A DNA stretch of 64,000 nucleotides from Flabesymbios commensalis. Taxonomy: Eukaryota > Annelida > Polychaeta > Terebellida > Flabelligeridae. The stretch spans positions 39,873,728-39,937,727 of the forward strand of contig OZ024911.1 in assembly GCA_964017125.1 (NCBI GenBank), written 5' to 3'. Position numbers and translations under genes: made by a program. This document shows positions 47,564-58,379 of the stretch, one piece after another. The first letter of the stretch is position 1. Each line of letters begins with the position of its first letter. Under the pieces are notes generated by a model. That model saw only the letters and a program-made list of their open reading frames with translations. It searched no databases and was not told the origin of the DNA.

Positions 47564-48648
47564 GAGTACACGAAGTGTATGACATGGTATACAGCCAGCC
47601 ACTAATCCCCGAGAGATGAAGTACACGAAGTGTATGGCATGGTATACAGCCAGTCACTAATCCCCGAGCGATGAAGTACACGAAGTGTATGACATGGTAT
47701 ACAGCCAGCCACTAATCCCCGAGAGATGAAGTACACGAAGTGTATGGCATGGTATACAGCCAGTCACTAATCCCCGAGCGATGAAGTACACGAAGTGTAT
47801 GACATGGTATACAGCCAGTCACTAATCCCTGAGAGATTAAGTACACGGAGTGTATGGCATGGTATACAGCCAGTCACTAATCCCTGAGAGATGAAGTACA
47901 CGAAGTGTATGGCATGGTATACAACCAGTCACTAATCCCTGAGAGATGAAGTACACGAAATGTATGGCATGGTATACAGCCAGTCACTAATCCCCCAGAA
48001 ATGAAGTACATGAAGTGTATGGCATGGTATACAGCCAGTCACTAATCCCCGAGAGATGAAGTACACGAAGTGTATGGCATGGTATACAGTCAGTCACTAA
48101 TCCCTGAGAGATGAAGTACACGAAGTGTATGGCATGGTATACAGCCAGTCACTAATCCCCGAGAGATGAAGTACACGAAGTGTATGGCATGGTGTACAGC
48201 CAGTCACTAATCCCCGAGAGATGAAGTACACGAAGTGTATGGCATGGTATACAGCCAGTCACTAATCCCAGAGCGAAGAAGTACACGAAGTGTATGACAT
48301 GGTATACAGCCAGTCACTAATCCCTGAGAGATGAAGTACACGGAGTGTATGGCATGGTATACAGCCAGTCACTAATCCCTGAGAGATGAAGTACACGAAG
48401 TGTATGGCATGGTATACAGCCAGTCACTAATCCCCGAGAGATGAAGTACACGAAGTGTATGGCATGGTATACAGCCAGTCACTAATGCCTGAGAGATGAA
48501 GTACACGAAGTGTATGGCATGGTATACAGCCAGTCACCAATCCCTGAGAGATGAAGTACACGAAGTGTATGGGATGGTATACAGCCAGTCACTAATGCCT
48601 GAGAGATGAAGTACACGAAGTGTATGGGATGGTATACAGCCAGTCACT
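47564..48648. repeat. 55-bp minisatellite, about 20 units
   Basis: The unit is GAGAGATGAAGTACACGAAG, TGTATGGCATGGTATACAGC, CAGTCACTAATCCCC. Each holds the short palindrome TACACGAAGTGTA. Variants (GAGCGATG, GACATGG, CAGCCAGCC) recur in neighbouring units, showing local homogenisation. Since 55 is not a multiple of three, no frame can run through. Confidence 0.96.
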
Positions 48649-48699
48649 GAGAGATGAGGTATACCCACCTGTGCAACCAGTCCCTCACTCCTGAGAGAT

Positions 48700-49636
48700 G
48701 AGGTTAACCCACGGCGATAAAGATTAAGATGAGGTAAAGAACACGGTCAGACAAAAAAATCTTTAGAACACGTAGTGATCTTTATCCTATAAATATTATT
48801 GCATAAAGACCAGTGAATGCTAGTGAAATGGGCCCAGGTGTTCCGGATGGCTTGACACTTTAAGTGCAAAATTGTTCTACGCTACTATCCCTCCGGGAAA
48901 CCCAAATTAATAATGCGTTTCAGTTTCTATTTCTTCGTTGAAAAAGTAGATATTTGTTGTATTTCTTTGAATTGATTTCCGAGTGAGGCTGTGTTAAACG
49001 TGGTTGTGTCACATGATTATTGAAATATATGTGACCCGTTATGCGAGAAGGTACATCTCCGCGGGATTGTTCAAATTGTAGCAGTTAGGCCTACATAACT
49101 AAAATTAAAAAGATAAAATTCTCATAAAATCAAAAGCAATAAAGATTTTTTTCTGATATTCTTTCAGTTTATGAAACAGGAAAGACACGGGTATCAAATC
49201 TACTCATAAAATTTTGAATTGTTTTAACCTTACTGTCCTTTTTGCGTGGCGGTTTACTCAATTTTTCTTCCCCTGGAGAAAATGAGCCCATTAAAATATC
49301 TGATTCCATCTAATGTGCGTAAGACAAAATTATTGGATGGCATATATTCCGCTATGGGCTTACCTGTAATGCACATTTTTAACAGGTATGAATAGATACC
49401 CAAAGAACACGCCAAGTTCAGTCAATAGCGCTTCAATGTTGGCCTACTATCTGGGCAGGTCGATAAAAGAGTAAATGAGGAGACTCACAAACAATATTTG
49501 TTAAAACCGCCATCATGCGTTACACAAGACGATACGACATTAAAAGTGAGAAAATAATTAAACATACAACCCAATTCTTATCTATATATCAGTTTCAACG
49601 GTGACACAACGTGTGGTAATTAATGAGCTGAGCCAC
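48700..49636. other. Unassigned stretch
   Basis: Nothing recognisable on either strand beyond AT-rich tracts. Confidence 0.45.
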
Positions 49637-49753
49637 AGCCCAGCAAGCAAACACAAAACATTTTGTATAACATTTTTACAATGTTGTTTCAACGTCGAAG
49701 ACGTTGGGCCGACGTTGTACAAATGTCATACAAATGTTTTGTGTTTGTTGGGA
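49637..49753. mobile_element. CCAGCA-type palindromic element
   Basis: Starts GCCCAGCAAGCAAACACAAA and ends ATGTTTTGTGTTTGTTGGG. The arms fold over about 50 bp around CGTCGAAGACG. Confidence 0.75.
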
Positions 49754-49929
49754 GAGGACAAGTGGCGCATCAGGTGGGAAAACGTGACTAAAGTGGGTGG
49801 TTGAAAGACGCGAAATGACCCCGAAATTAAAATATCTAAAACCGAAAATCGCTGTTCATTTAGACTTGATCCACCAGCTGGTATTACATTTTTACCATGT
49901 AAGATGATCCACTTCATCCATGTTCCCCA

Positions 49930-49977
49930 GGCAAGCCCCCACCAGCCCACTCACCCATATGTGAGTGGGGGCTTGCC
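49930..49977. repeat. Hairpin-forming inverted repeat
   Basis: GGCAAGCCCCCACCAGCCCA faces GTGAGTGGGGGCTTGCC. The 17-bp arms are almost perfect. It is not a member of the other palindrome families. Confidence 0.6.
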
Positions 49978-50356
49978 CGCTGACTACATCGTTTATTTAG
50001 CTACCATCTATAAACACTTATCTTACGTCTGAAGTTGGTCCCCGCGCTGTAAGAGTTAGGCATAAGGACAGCACGGTGGGTTGTGCAAGGAGGTGGTCTT
50101 GTTAATAATAATCAGATAATAAAAATCACATGCGACAGTGTTGCTCCGAATCCACGCAATTTGATGCACACATTCCACAATAGTGTCTTCCCTTTTATCT
50201 ATTGGTTTAGTTTCAGACTTAATTACCTTCGCCATTCTTGGTACTTTACCAACTAGTCCGTTCAAAAACATTGTGTCTAGCAGGAATTAAAAAAAAAAAA
50301 ACATTAAAGCTATTATAGTCATGATTATATATATTTGGACGCGGACGGTCAAAGGG

Positions 50357-50588
50357 TTAAGCCTTACAGCGCTGAATTATTTTGTATAAAACCATGGAGA
50401 CCAAAGGGTTTTTTCAATTCGAAATCATCTTAAATGTCTTGGTTATCTCTTTCTGATTCATTTGAATACCTAGGCTATGTCATGGGTCTACAACAATTAT
50501 AAAGATTTTCACTCTTACAGTGCGGGGATCGACTTTAGACGTCAGAATCTGACGTCTACAGACGTCAGATTCTGACGACTAAAGTCTG
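50357..50588 (+). mobile_element. TTAA MITE (4649 family), 3' end truncated
   Basis: Starts TTAAGCCTTACAGCGCTGAA, then GGAGACCAAAGGG and the GACGTCTACAGACGTC hairpin. It breaks off at GACTAAAGTC without the right TIR. A detached right end of the same family (CCCCGCGCTGTAAGAGTTA) lies at 50040-50057. Confidence 0.75.
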
Positions 50589-51203
50589 CCATCTCCGTTG
50601 CCCACAAACCTATACAGCCGGAGCATTTCAAGGTATATTGTACGTGAATCCGAGGCCAACAGTTACATAATTCGTTATTATGAATTAGCAACGTGTTACA
50701 CTTAGAGCAACCATAGTACACAGTTATGGCCATAGACTACACTATTGGGCTTGGTGGGAGCTGGACCATGTTCCTAGATTTAATATTTACTACAGTACAG
50801 GTATACCTTCTGAAAATGAGTCTTAAAATATATATCAGAGCACTGACCCAAAAAAATTAAATTTTCAGCCACTTGAAGTTGTGTCTCGCTACCGCGATCC
50901 ACAACTTCAAGTGACTAAAAATTAGTTTAATTTGCAAAATCTAGGTTGAAATGTATATGATTATCACAGATTTGAGACATAATTAATTTTTAAAACCTGG
51001 TTATACAAGACAATACATTTAAAACACGAGGAAACAATACTATAGTCATCAGTGTGCTAATGGTTAAAATATAATTATATCACCACTTTTGTATTGCATT
51101 TACTATAGTAAAGTGCTGAACTTACCAGCTTGCTTCAATGCCCTGTACTTCTTTCGCCAGTCATAGTGCGACCTGAAACTCTTTTTTCGGATTGGACGAC
51201 ATC

Positions 51204-51302
51204 CCAGTAAGCACAATACGTTTATTCAATATTTGGTTAATGGTAGCCCGCCGTCTGAGATGTTGGCTCGTCATTAGATTGGGTGGACGTTTCATGTTGG
51301 CT
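51204..51302. mobile_element. CCAGCA-type palindromic element, decayed
   Basis: Starts TCCCAGTAAGCACAATACGT and ends ACGTTTCATGTTGGCTGGG, with partial arm complementarity. Confidence 0.6.
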
Positions 51303-51668
51303 GGGATATCAATACAGATCGTCATCGCAGTATCTGGGCTTTTCCGCAGAAGCGTTGCTCAATGTTATGCCATCATTAACACGATGGCCACACCTTAACC
51401 GTTGTGCTGCTGGAGCCGTATATATCCGGTTTCGATTAAGTTTCAGAGGAAATAAAATGAAACTGAAATCCATAAAATAGTTTGTAATAGATTCTCAGTT
51501 ATTAAAATGTTAATTTTCACACATGTTTATTTCTCATAAATAGTCCGATTTTTCGTCATTTGAAGCTGGAAATTGCGTTAGCAATTCAAGCTTCAAATGA
51601 CGAAAAATAAAAGTGAAGCAATTCAGCAGGACCAGGGTTAATGTATTCCACATCCTAAACGCACTACC

Positions 51669-51781
51669 CCAGCAGACACAAGGCGTTGAAACAATGTTGG
51701 TTTACGTTGGTCCAGCGTCGTAGACCAATGTCGTGGACCAATGTTAAATCAACATTGTTTCAACGTCTTGTGTCTGCTGGG
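51669..51781. mobile_element. CCAGCA-type palindromic element, best copy
   Basis: Arms CCCAGCAGACACAAGGCGTT and AACGTCTTGTGTCTGCTGGG are reverse complements with one mismatch. The arms continue through GAAACAATGTTG / CAACATTGTTTC. The loop holds CCAGCGTCGTAGACC. At 113 bp it can encode nothing and is a reference for the family. Confidence 0.88.
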
Positions 51782-51844
51782 ACCCTTTATGCATATTCAT
51801 TATCGTATAAATATATAAAAACAAAGCAATCGCCATTATTTTTG

Positions 51845-52200
51845 CTGTTTTCGGCATGAAAATAAATATTGACGATTTTCAATCTCCTTGCCCCTTCAGC
51901 CGTATTTTCTCATGCAATATATACCCATTTCAGTTCCTGTGTAATTTATTTTATTTTATTTCCCATCTTAAATGATTTTACGTGAACTAATGGCCTAATT
52001 GCTACCGTTGTTCTGTTTCAGCATGAAAATAGCTGGTATTGATAATTTTGAATTCCTTTTCCCCTCCAGCCGCATTTTTTCATGCAATCTATACCTATTT
52101 CAGAATAATTGAAAATTCTATATACTATTGTTCTTAGCATGAAAATATCTGTAATTGACAATTTTAAAATCTCTTTCCCCTTCAGCCCCTTCAGCTTCGG
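51845..52200. repeat. Three diverged tandem units with GCATGAAAATA
   Basis: Units start near 51849, 52015 and 52131. Each has GCATGAAAATA, then TTGANNATTTT, then CCCCTTCAGCCG or a variant. Spacing is uneven (166 and 116 bp). Confidence 0.6.
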
Positions 52201-52815
52201 GGGGGGGGGGGGGGTACTTTCTGTTACCACACGGAAACCACTTTTTAAGAATCATCAATAACCATGGACTCAGAAAAGTGCGGTCTCCATTGCCAGGAGT
52301 TGCTGCATTGATTATTATGCAAATTAGGCAGACATTGCCAAAAAAACAGGATTTCTTCAATAATTTTAAATCTAATTGTTACAGATACATTTATATGATG
52401 TGTATTCCCACAATCTCATGGTCAAGGATTAAGATAGGATATAAATGAAAGCATAAAATGTGCAAATAATTAATTATAATGCTAATTAGGCGGCCATTGT
52501 TGGAAATTGATCTTCTCGCCATAAGTTTGAAACCAATTGACATAGATACATGTATGCCCATAAACGGATCTTTAATATATGAACTGTTAGAGTAATCGGA
52601 GCAGTGGGCGCCCATAACGCAGCTTTTTTCTCTTAGACATAATTTGTGCCGGCACAACGGTAACCTATCACAAAGAAACCGTGACACAATTACAACGAAA
52701 CCTTGACATCCAAACACTATCCGTGCTGCGGCCTTCAACTCAGAACTATTCTGTTACATAATGGGGATTTTAATGTTTATGTGATAATAATTGGAGACAT
52801 TGTATACGACACTAT

Positions 52816-52925
52816 TGAGTGTATCAAACATTTGTATAGCATTTGTACAACGTCGGCCCAACGTCTTCGACGCTGGTCCAACATTGTACAAATGCTATAC
52901 AAATATTTTGTGTTCGCTAAGTCGT
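52816..52925. mobile_element. CCAGCA-type palindromic element, ATTTGTA subtype
   Basis: Arms AACATTTGTATAGCATTTGT and ACAAATGCTATACAAATATT are complementary over ~35 bp around CCCAACGTCTTCGACGCTGG. It resembles 49637-49753 more than 51669-51781. Confidence 0.72.
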
Positions 52926-52939
52926 CTCCACGAGCATTG

Positions 52940-53038
52940 CCCAGCAATTGTCCCATCGTTGGTTCAATGTTGGGTCAGCGTCGTAGACGGTGGACCAACA
53001 TTGAACCAGCATTGGGACAATGTCTCGTGTTTGATGGG
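52940..53038. mobile_element. CCAGCA-type palindromic element
   Basis: GCCCAGCAATTGTCCCATCG and GGGACAATGTCTCGTGTTTG surround GTTGGGTCAGCGTCGTAGAC. It is separated from the preceding copy by only about 15 bp. Confidence 0.75.
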
Positions 53039-53679
53039 TGACCGCGTTCGTCAAGGTATGTTAACTCCGTATACTGTTGAGAATATAAGACAACGCACCT
53101 TGACGGTTACAAACAAACATTGATATTGCAGTGTTCCAAGATTGTAGGAATCTTAGCTATCTCACTCCGTCGTTAGCACCATAGATATTTTCTTTATATC
53201 TATCGTTAGCACATCATCATTATCACCATATTCTAGTGACATAATTAGCAGAAACAGTTGCTTTCCAGGACACAGATTAGTCTATTGGTGATATTTAGGC
53301 TATACCAGGTGAGATATAGGCCTAACTCTCTTGTTTGACTGTACTGTAAAATTCTACATTGGCTAGATGTTGATATTATGGCTATGATTACTCTTACAAT
53401 ACATGTAGGCACGTAATAGGACTCCATGCAATGCACTACCACAATTCTACTTTTTTTAAATCTTTTTTACATTATCTGCATCAACTGGGCGATTTTACTT
53501 CCATAGGCAATGTACGAAAATGCGGCCCCTGTATACTGGACATCAACTGATCAAAAGATGCAATTTTTTTTCATATGTTTATTGCTGGCAGCCCTCCGTT
53601 AATACATGTGTATACCCCCTACCCTATGCATCTTTATAATAGCTTACTCAAGCCACTTCATGGCCCACAAATCGCGGCA

Positions 53680-54155
53680 TATAAGACCACTATGTTTTTT
53701 CCTTGTTTTAGATGAGCGCGCGCATTAGACTTAGGCCACGCATTACCAAAACAACATGTGTTATTTTCTGCCCAGTGCGGGGGCCCTAGGGTAGTGGTAG
53801 CGTGCTCGGCCTCAGACCTCCAGGGTTTGAATTTAAAAATCCTTTGACTGGAGGGCAGTGTCATCTCTTTCATCTCCCCATCCTCAGGAGGTTTTCCTAG
53901 CCCAATTTAGCCTGTATGTGCACAAAAGTGGCCTAAAGCCCGATTCATTTCACTTGCCCAGTGCGCACATTGGATTGTTGCCGATTTCCGAAATAAGGAG
54001 ATTTAAAAGACAAGTTCATTTCAGAAGATAAAAAAACATTTTCCCAGATATGTTTTTTGCTTGTTTTTTTTCGTCGCCCTCATTAACTTTTTTTAAATAG
54101 GTCATATTTTTTTATTTCGTCACTCTCATTAAGAAATAAAACATAGTGGCCTAAT
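53680..54155 (+). mobile_element. CCACTATGTTTT element carrying a SINE
   Basis: The left end CCACTATGTTTTTTCC and the right-end complement GGCCACTATGTTTTAT are inverted. The interior has poly-T tracts and GCGCGCATTAG. A SINE interrupts it at 53780-53954. The related unoccupied copy is at 44098-44490. Confidence 0.65.
53780..53954 (+). mobile_element. Internally deleted tRNA-derived SINE with perfect TSD
   Basis: Starts like the left monomer (GGGGGCCCTAGGGTAGTGGT) and switches within the A box to the right monomer (TAGCGTGCTCGGCCTCAG), then continues to the normal tail (GCCCGATTCATTTCACT). Direct repeats TGCCCAGTGCG at 53769-53779 and 53955-53965 flank it, and the empty site is seen at 44098-44490. 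Confidence 0.9.
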
Positions 54156-54913
54156 GGTAGTGTACAAAAACACACCGTATACTGTAGACAAGACAAAAAT
54201 ATCAATGGCACGCCTGACATCGACACGTGCAGATCCAGGAGCTATTACAATTAAATCTTGGTAACCTATACTTGAACTTGATAAAATAACTAATATCCTC
54301 AATTAAAATTTCGAGCCAGATCAATCAACAAAATGGTGCTCACTTTTAAAATGAAACTTTTCGTTAGTGGCGAAATCCTCCCAGTCGATGGGCTTAAATA
54401 TGGTAACTAATTGAGCTGGATCAGTTTACTACTGGACGATTAGAACAAATGGCAGCTAAAATGTTATCAGGCACTCCATAATTATTAGTTTAGTTATGTT
54501 GTGCAATTGCTATTAAAACATAACTGGACCATTGGATGTTGTTAGGATGATACTCGCTAAATTAGTTTGTGATTTTCATAAAAAAAATTGTATTCTAAGA
54601 TTTTATACGTTTATTTATAATATTTAATAAAAAAAATAACAGAAACAGACATTAGTAATATTGTAACTATCATTAGGGAAGAGTATTCAGCAGCCATACG
54701 AAGCCATAATCTTCCATATATCGTCCCCTTGGAGCTAAACTTCCACTTTCTAAAGTGGTAGTTTAGAACCTTCTAACTCCGAGGGGAAGATATGGTCTTC
54801 TAAATTTTTACGCCATAATGTCTAATAGACAAAATGTGTCATTCTATACATTTTACAACTTAGACCTTTACCTCCTCTAAACCATTCAAGTATTATATTG
54901 ATTTTCATTTCAG
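54156..54913. other. Upstream region of the sulfotransferase gene
   Basis: AT-rich. It includes the CACGCCTGACATCGACACGTG repeat block (54210) and a hairpin near 54720-54790 (CCCCTTGGAGCTAAACTTCC and GTAGTTTAGAACCTTC...CCGAGGGG). It ends in a good splice acceptor (TTTTCATTTCAG) at 54913, implying an untranslated upstream exon that was not identified. Confidence 0.45.
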
Positions 54914-54933
54914 ATAACATCGTTCAGAGTACT

Positions 54934-55393
54934 ATGTACACATATTGCACTTACAGTGGATGGTATACACTACGTGTAGGCCTACTCATCATCGTCGTCG
55001 CTTTTATAATTATAACATATACACATCTGGGGAGTAACATGCTTTATAATGTAGAGAGTGACAATAGGCTTGATGTCTTCAGGCAGCCTGTGCCTGTCAG
55101 AGATGACAAATACAGTCATACTGGCGGGTTTATTGAGTCTTGCAAGTTGATACTGCCACTGAGATCTGAATGTCCCTATTACACAAACGAACTTAGACGT
55201 AAACAGAAAGACAAACGTCAAGAGAAAGATAAACGTAAAAAGAAAGACAAGCGTAAGACGAAAAGCAAAATTGAAGACAACGTTTCTCTCAACAAGAAGA
55301 CGTATCTGGATCCACCTGGTCCGGTGACGGCTCTGGCTAGCTTCCCGGGATCAGGCAACACATGGACCAGACACTTACTGGAGGAATTGTCTG
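54934..55393 (+). CDS. WSCD-like sulfotransferase, exon 1
   Basis: First coding exon of a 336-residue type II membrane sulfotransferase, which would transfer sulfate from PAPS to a secretory-pathway substrate in the Golgi; the substrate is unknown. The chosen ATG lies 20 bp after a splice acceptor, so the exon probably begins at 54914. Residues 14-31 are one hydrophobic segment (VGLLIIVVAFIIITYT), a signal anchor. Residues 88-112 are highly basic KDKR-type repeats. Residues 133-150 hold the 5'-phosphosulfate-binding loop, ALASFPGSGNTWTRHLLE, the hallmark of WSCD1/2-like sulfotransferases. No WSC domain is present. It ends in phase 1 at TCTG before a GTAATT donor. The function is inferred from motifs. 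Confidence 0.86.
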
Positions 55394-55403
55394 GTAATTA
55401 ACT

Positions 55404-55480
55404 CAGCAAATGAGAGACGTTCACCCAATGCTGGATGTATGTTGGGCCAGTCCCATATCAGAACAGCATCGGGTTTGCGA
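55404..55480. mobile_element. CCAGCA-type palindrome remnant in intron 1
   Basis: ACTCAGCAAATGAGAGACGT, CACCCAATGCTGG and GTTGGGCCAGTCCC match the family arms, decayed. It lies a few bases after the exon 1 donor. Confidence 0.45.
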
Positions 55481-55935
55481 CAAGATCTTAATGATTATTT
55501 TCTATTTATCTTATTTTAACTTTCTATCATTGCATTAGAAAAGTTAGCTTGAACTGTCTATATACGAGCCTAGCACTACAAGGGTACTATGTAAGTATAC
55601 AGGTTTCAAGCTAGTTCAAAACCAAATTAAATGACACTAAAATTGGAACAAACAATTCAATCTGGGAGACGTGTATTTTTAAATGAATTGTTATGTTAAT
55701 ATTGTTATGTTATAATGCAATATTATTACATTTAAATGTATCCTGCATGGTGTTATATTATGTAATACAGTGACGCTAAACATGTTAAATGTCTACATTC
55801 TAATATTATAATGCTATAACCTGACATTAAGATCCTGACACTAAATTCAAATATTGTGATATCTTAATATAATTTGTCCTCACATTGTAATTCATATCCT
55901 TAAAATGTGCATTGTGATTTATGTACTTTACCCAG

Positions 55936-56160
55936 GTATTTTTACTGGTTCAGTATACGGTGAAAGCTACCTCATTTTCACAGGAAGAAAACGTACCGAC
56001 GGCACAGTCATAGCTGTGAAGACACATCGACCTGTAACAGACAGCTATGACAGAGCGATATTAATTTACAGAGGCATACAAGCCACGCTCATTGCGGACT
56101 CAAACAGAAAATTTTCCAACAATACTAGCGTTCCCGAGAGAAATATATTCGAAGGAAAAG
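55936..56160 (+). CDS. WSCD-like sulfotransferase, exon 2
   Basis: The exon starts after TTTACCCAG and joins in phase 1 (codon G-GT gives Gly154). Residues 155-228 include GIFTGSVYGESYLIFTGRK, GTVIAVKTHRP (the conserved AVKTH block) and YDRAILIYRGIQATLIADSN (residues 191-210). The last corresponds to the 3'-phosphate-binding segment RAILLIRNPY...A.FNR of relatives; the usual RNPY is RGIQ here, a change that could affect PAPS binding. Asn215/Asn216 give N-glycosylation sequons. The exon ends AAAG before GTGGAG. The frame also stays open into the intron to a stop at 56199, which is not the coding end. Confidence 0.85.
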
Positions 56161-56293
56161 GTGGAGAATTATTGAATTATTATCCTAACTCCACTAATTA
56201 AACACTCACTCACTCACTCACTCACCCACCCACCCAGTTAATTTATTGATCATATTCATATTGTCACCATACACTATTTTGTATTTATTTCAG

Positions 56294-56619
56294 TTTGGGA
56301 TGACAGGTTCTGCTGTTACATTTTGCGATGGAAAGACTTTTATGAAGCTTGGATGTCATTTGAAAAACCTATGCTTCTTGTGCGTTATGAAGATCTTCAG
56401 ACGAACTTGACTGCTCAACTTTATAGAATATCAGATTTCCTTAAGTTAAATTACTCACAGCAACGTGTTACCCGTACTTTACGAAACCCAGAAGGACAAT
56501 ACCACAGGGCACATCACACGTATAACTATGCGGATATATACAGAGGAGAGAAGGGAACACTAGTAAAACAAACTATGAAATATACAAATGATATTATTGC
56601 AGCTAAGTTTCCCAAATAA
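56294..56619 (+). CDS. WSCD-like sulfotransferase, exon 3 (terminal)
   Basis: The acceptor is TTTATTTCAG, with phase 1 joining (G-TT gives Val229). The sequence runs WDDRFCCYILRWKDFYEAWM, then PMLLVRYEDLQTNLTAQL (the LLVxYEDL block typical of the sulfotransferase fold), then LRNPEGQYHRAHHTYNYADI and the C terminus IIAAKFPK. This gives 336 residues in total, with a usual C-terminal length for the family. NLT and NYS sequons are present. The last 111 coding bases are repeated three times downstream with the frame kept open. Confidence 0.86.
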
Positions 56620-56663
56620 GGATTTTGAATCAACCTTCTTATTATGAGTTCGGATGTCCACTC

Positions 56664-56669
56664 AATAAA
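56664..56669 (+). promoter_or_regulatory. Polyadenylation signal AATAAA
   Basis: Canonical hexamer 45 bp after the sulfotransferase stop codon. It is kept in all four tandem units. Confidence 0.7.
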
Positions 56670-57171
56670 TCCAAGAGTTGATTTATGCTGCAACGGTGAG
56701 TTGTCAAATCAGTCAGCCCTTTTTTATTTTTACACATGTCCCAAATTCACCAATCACCACTTTAAAGATTAAATTATTTTTAGAAATAATATAATGCTAC
56801 CAAAGTGAAAAGATCTGTACCGATAATGATTTTTCTATTTGTTTAACTTTGCGCAAAACACGACTGTATGATACCAACCTTTAAGTGTCTAGATTGTATT
56901 ACGCTATGATGTTTTATGACATACATGCACTATCAATATTAGAAGAGCTAGTTCCTGTAGGACCCTTATTTAAGGAGTTGGTACAACCCTCCATACTGAC
57001 AAAATCTGATTGTATATTATGGTAGAGCAAACCTCCCTGGCCATCTCTAGGGTGGGCGAAAAGTAGAAGTGTGGTATCGGTTTTTTGTACATGCAATTTT
57101 TTAACATAGGGGGTGTGTTTTGTTATGTTTGTCAAAGTGAAGGTCAAGTTCGGAAAAAACCCATACCTACA

Positions 57172-57385
57172 TCAGGGTTGGGGTCGATTATAATCATAAT
57201 CGTCGATTAAGATTTTTAATCGATTACATTGTAATCATAATCATAATCGTAATCTTGTTTTTTGAAATCCTGTAATCATGATTATCATCGTAATCGAGAA
57301 AAAAATATGACCTGTAATCATAATCGTAATCGATATTCTAAAAGCACTGTAATCATGATTATATTAAACCGTAATCACGATTTTT
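57172..57385. repeat. TAATCATAATCG-rich block (unit 1)
   Basis: Starts CAGGGTTGGGGTCGATTATA and then has dozens of TAATCATAATCG / CGATTA words on both strands. It recurs in units 2 (59046) and 3 (60545). A CAGGGTTGGG start followed by short TAAT-type subterminal repeats resembles one end of some hAT elements; this is inference. Unit 4 breaks at this point and hAT transposase sequence follows. Confidence 0.5.
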
Positions 57386-57627
57386 TGAGTATATATCACT
57401 TAAAGCAATTTTTTTAAATAAATTTTGAAAACTATTTAGAACAGTTTGATAAATTTCGCTTGGGGCTTATAATACTTTTTTTCGTAGAGAAAAACAATTT
57501 AAATATGGATATAGGCCCTATATTGTTAATTCGGCACTTTATTGCAATGTATAATTTTATCGCCAGAATATGCACGGCGATTTACTATGAATAGACCTTA
57601 ATGCATGGTCCACTTGGAAAGCAGCTC

Positions 57628-58000
57628 TTAAAGGGACTGGCCCAGGCTAAAATCATCAAAAAATCGGTGATTTTATTTCGGGTTCTTAATATGACCATAT
57701 GATGTAAGCATGTACATAGACTAGAACTGCAAATTTTTATAATTTTTGTGCTGCGCATTCACCAGTTAGGCTAGATATAGAGACGAAATTCCTGATTTGT
57801 AATTATTGACAACCATGTCAAAAATAAGAAATGCGGGAATTTCGTCTCTATATCTAGTCTAACTGGTAAGTGCGCAGCACAAAAATTATAAAAATTTGCA
57901 GTTCTAGTCTATGTACATGTTTACATCATATGGTCATATTAAGAACCCGAAATAAAATCACCGATTTTTTGATGATTTTAGCCTGGGCCAGTCCCTTTAA
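57628..58000. mobile_element. TTAA MITE (33440 family) with proven empty sites
   Basis: Starts TTAAAGGGACTGGCCCAGG and ends with its inverse. The sister units have a single uninterrupted TTAA at the same place (59499-59502 and 61164-61167), so the TTAA is the duplicated target. The 373-bp interior has one GGCTAGATATAGAGACGAAA hairpin. Confidence 0.95.
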
Positions 58001-58121
58001 ACTTTTCCCCTAGATTGCACCCTTATTTTTTTATCTCTCGACAATGTATGTAGGCCTACCGTACTTATGTATATGCGTGTACATGTATGTATGTATGTAT
58101 AGATAGATATAGACATACAGC

Positions 58122-58207
58122 TTGTGTTGGTTTGATGTGGGTACAACGCAATAGATGCTGGACCGGCATTGGACCAGCTTCGGATCGACATCTCACGTTT
58201 GATGCGT
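58122..58207. mobile_element. CCAGCA-type palindrome remnant in the array
   Basis: GGTTTGATGTGGGTACAACG, GGACCGGCATTGGACCAGC and ACATCTCACGTTTGATG keep the family pattern. Copies occur in units 2 (59632-59707) and 3 (61276-61351). Confidence 0.5.
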
Positions 58208-58379
58208 TTCCGGTGTTATTAATTTTGACTGTACATAAACACTACATAACATGCACTTGTAGGTGGCCCTCGCGACTCTGTTATTTTTTTATTTTAGTGG
58301 GGGGTCTCCAGACATGCTACACCCCCCCCCCCCGTCCTCCTCCCAAGCCTTGCACCTATTGTTGACTAAAAGTACTGTA

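Larger units (their letters stand above)
56508..58379 (+). repeat. Sulfotransferase-tail tandem array, unit 1
   Basis: It begins inside exon 3 at GGCACATCAC and runs through the 3' UTR, an ATAATCGTAATCG-rich block and a C-tract to the start of unit 2. The length is 1872 bp, or about 1503 bp without the TTAA element at 57628-58000. Confidence 0.9.

Noticed and set aside
47564-48648. CRISPR-like array
   Set aside because: The 55-bp units are contiguous with no unique spacers, and the genome is animal; it is a minisatellite.
54898-54933. Upstream start of the sulfotransferase
   Set aside because: The frame crosses a splice acceptor (TTTCAG at 54913) and has no ATG before 54934; the first ATG gives a normal signal anchor.
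56161-56201. Sulfotransferase ending at the stop at 56199 (longer exon 2)
   Set aside because: The following exon 3 continues the family motifs in phase from the GTGGAG donor, so the read-through frame is intronic.
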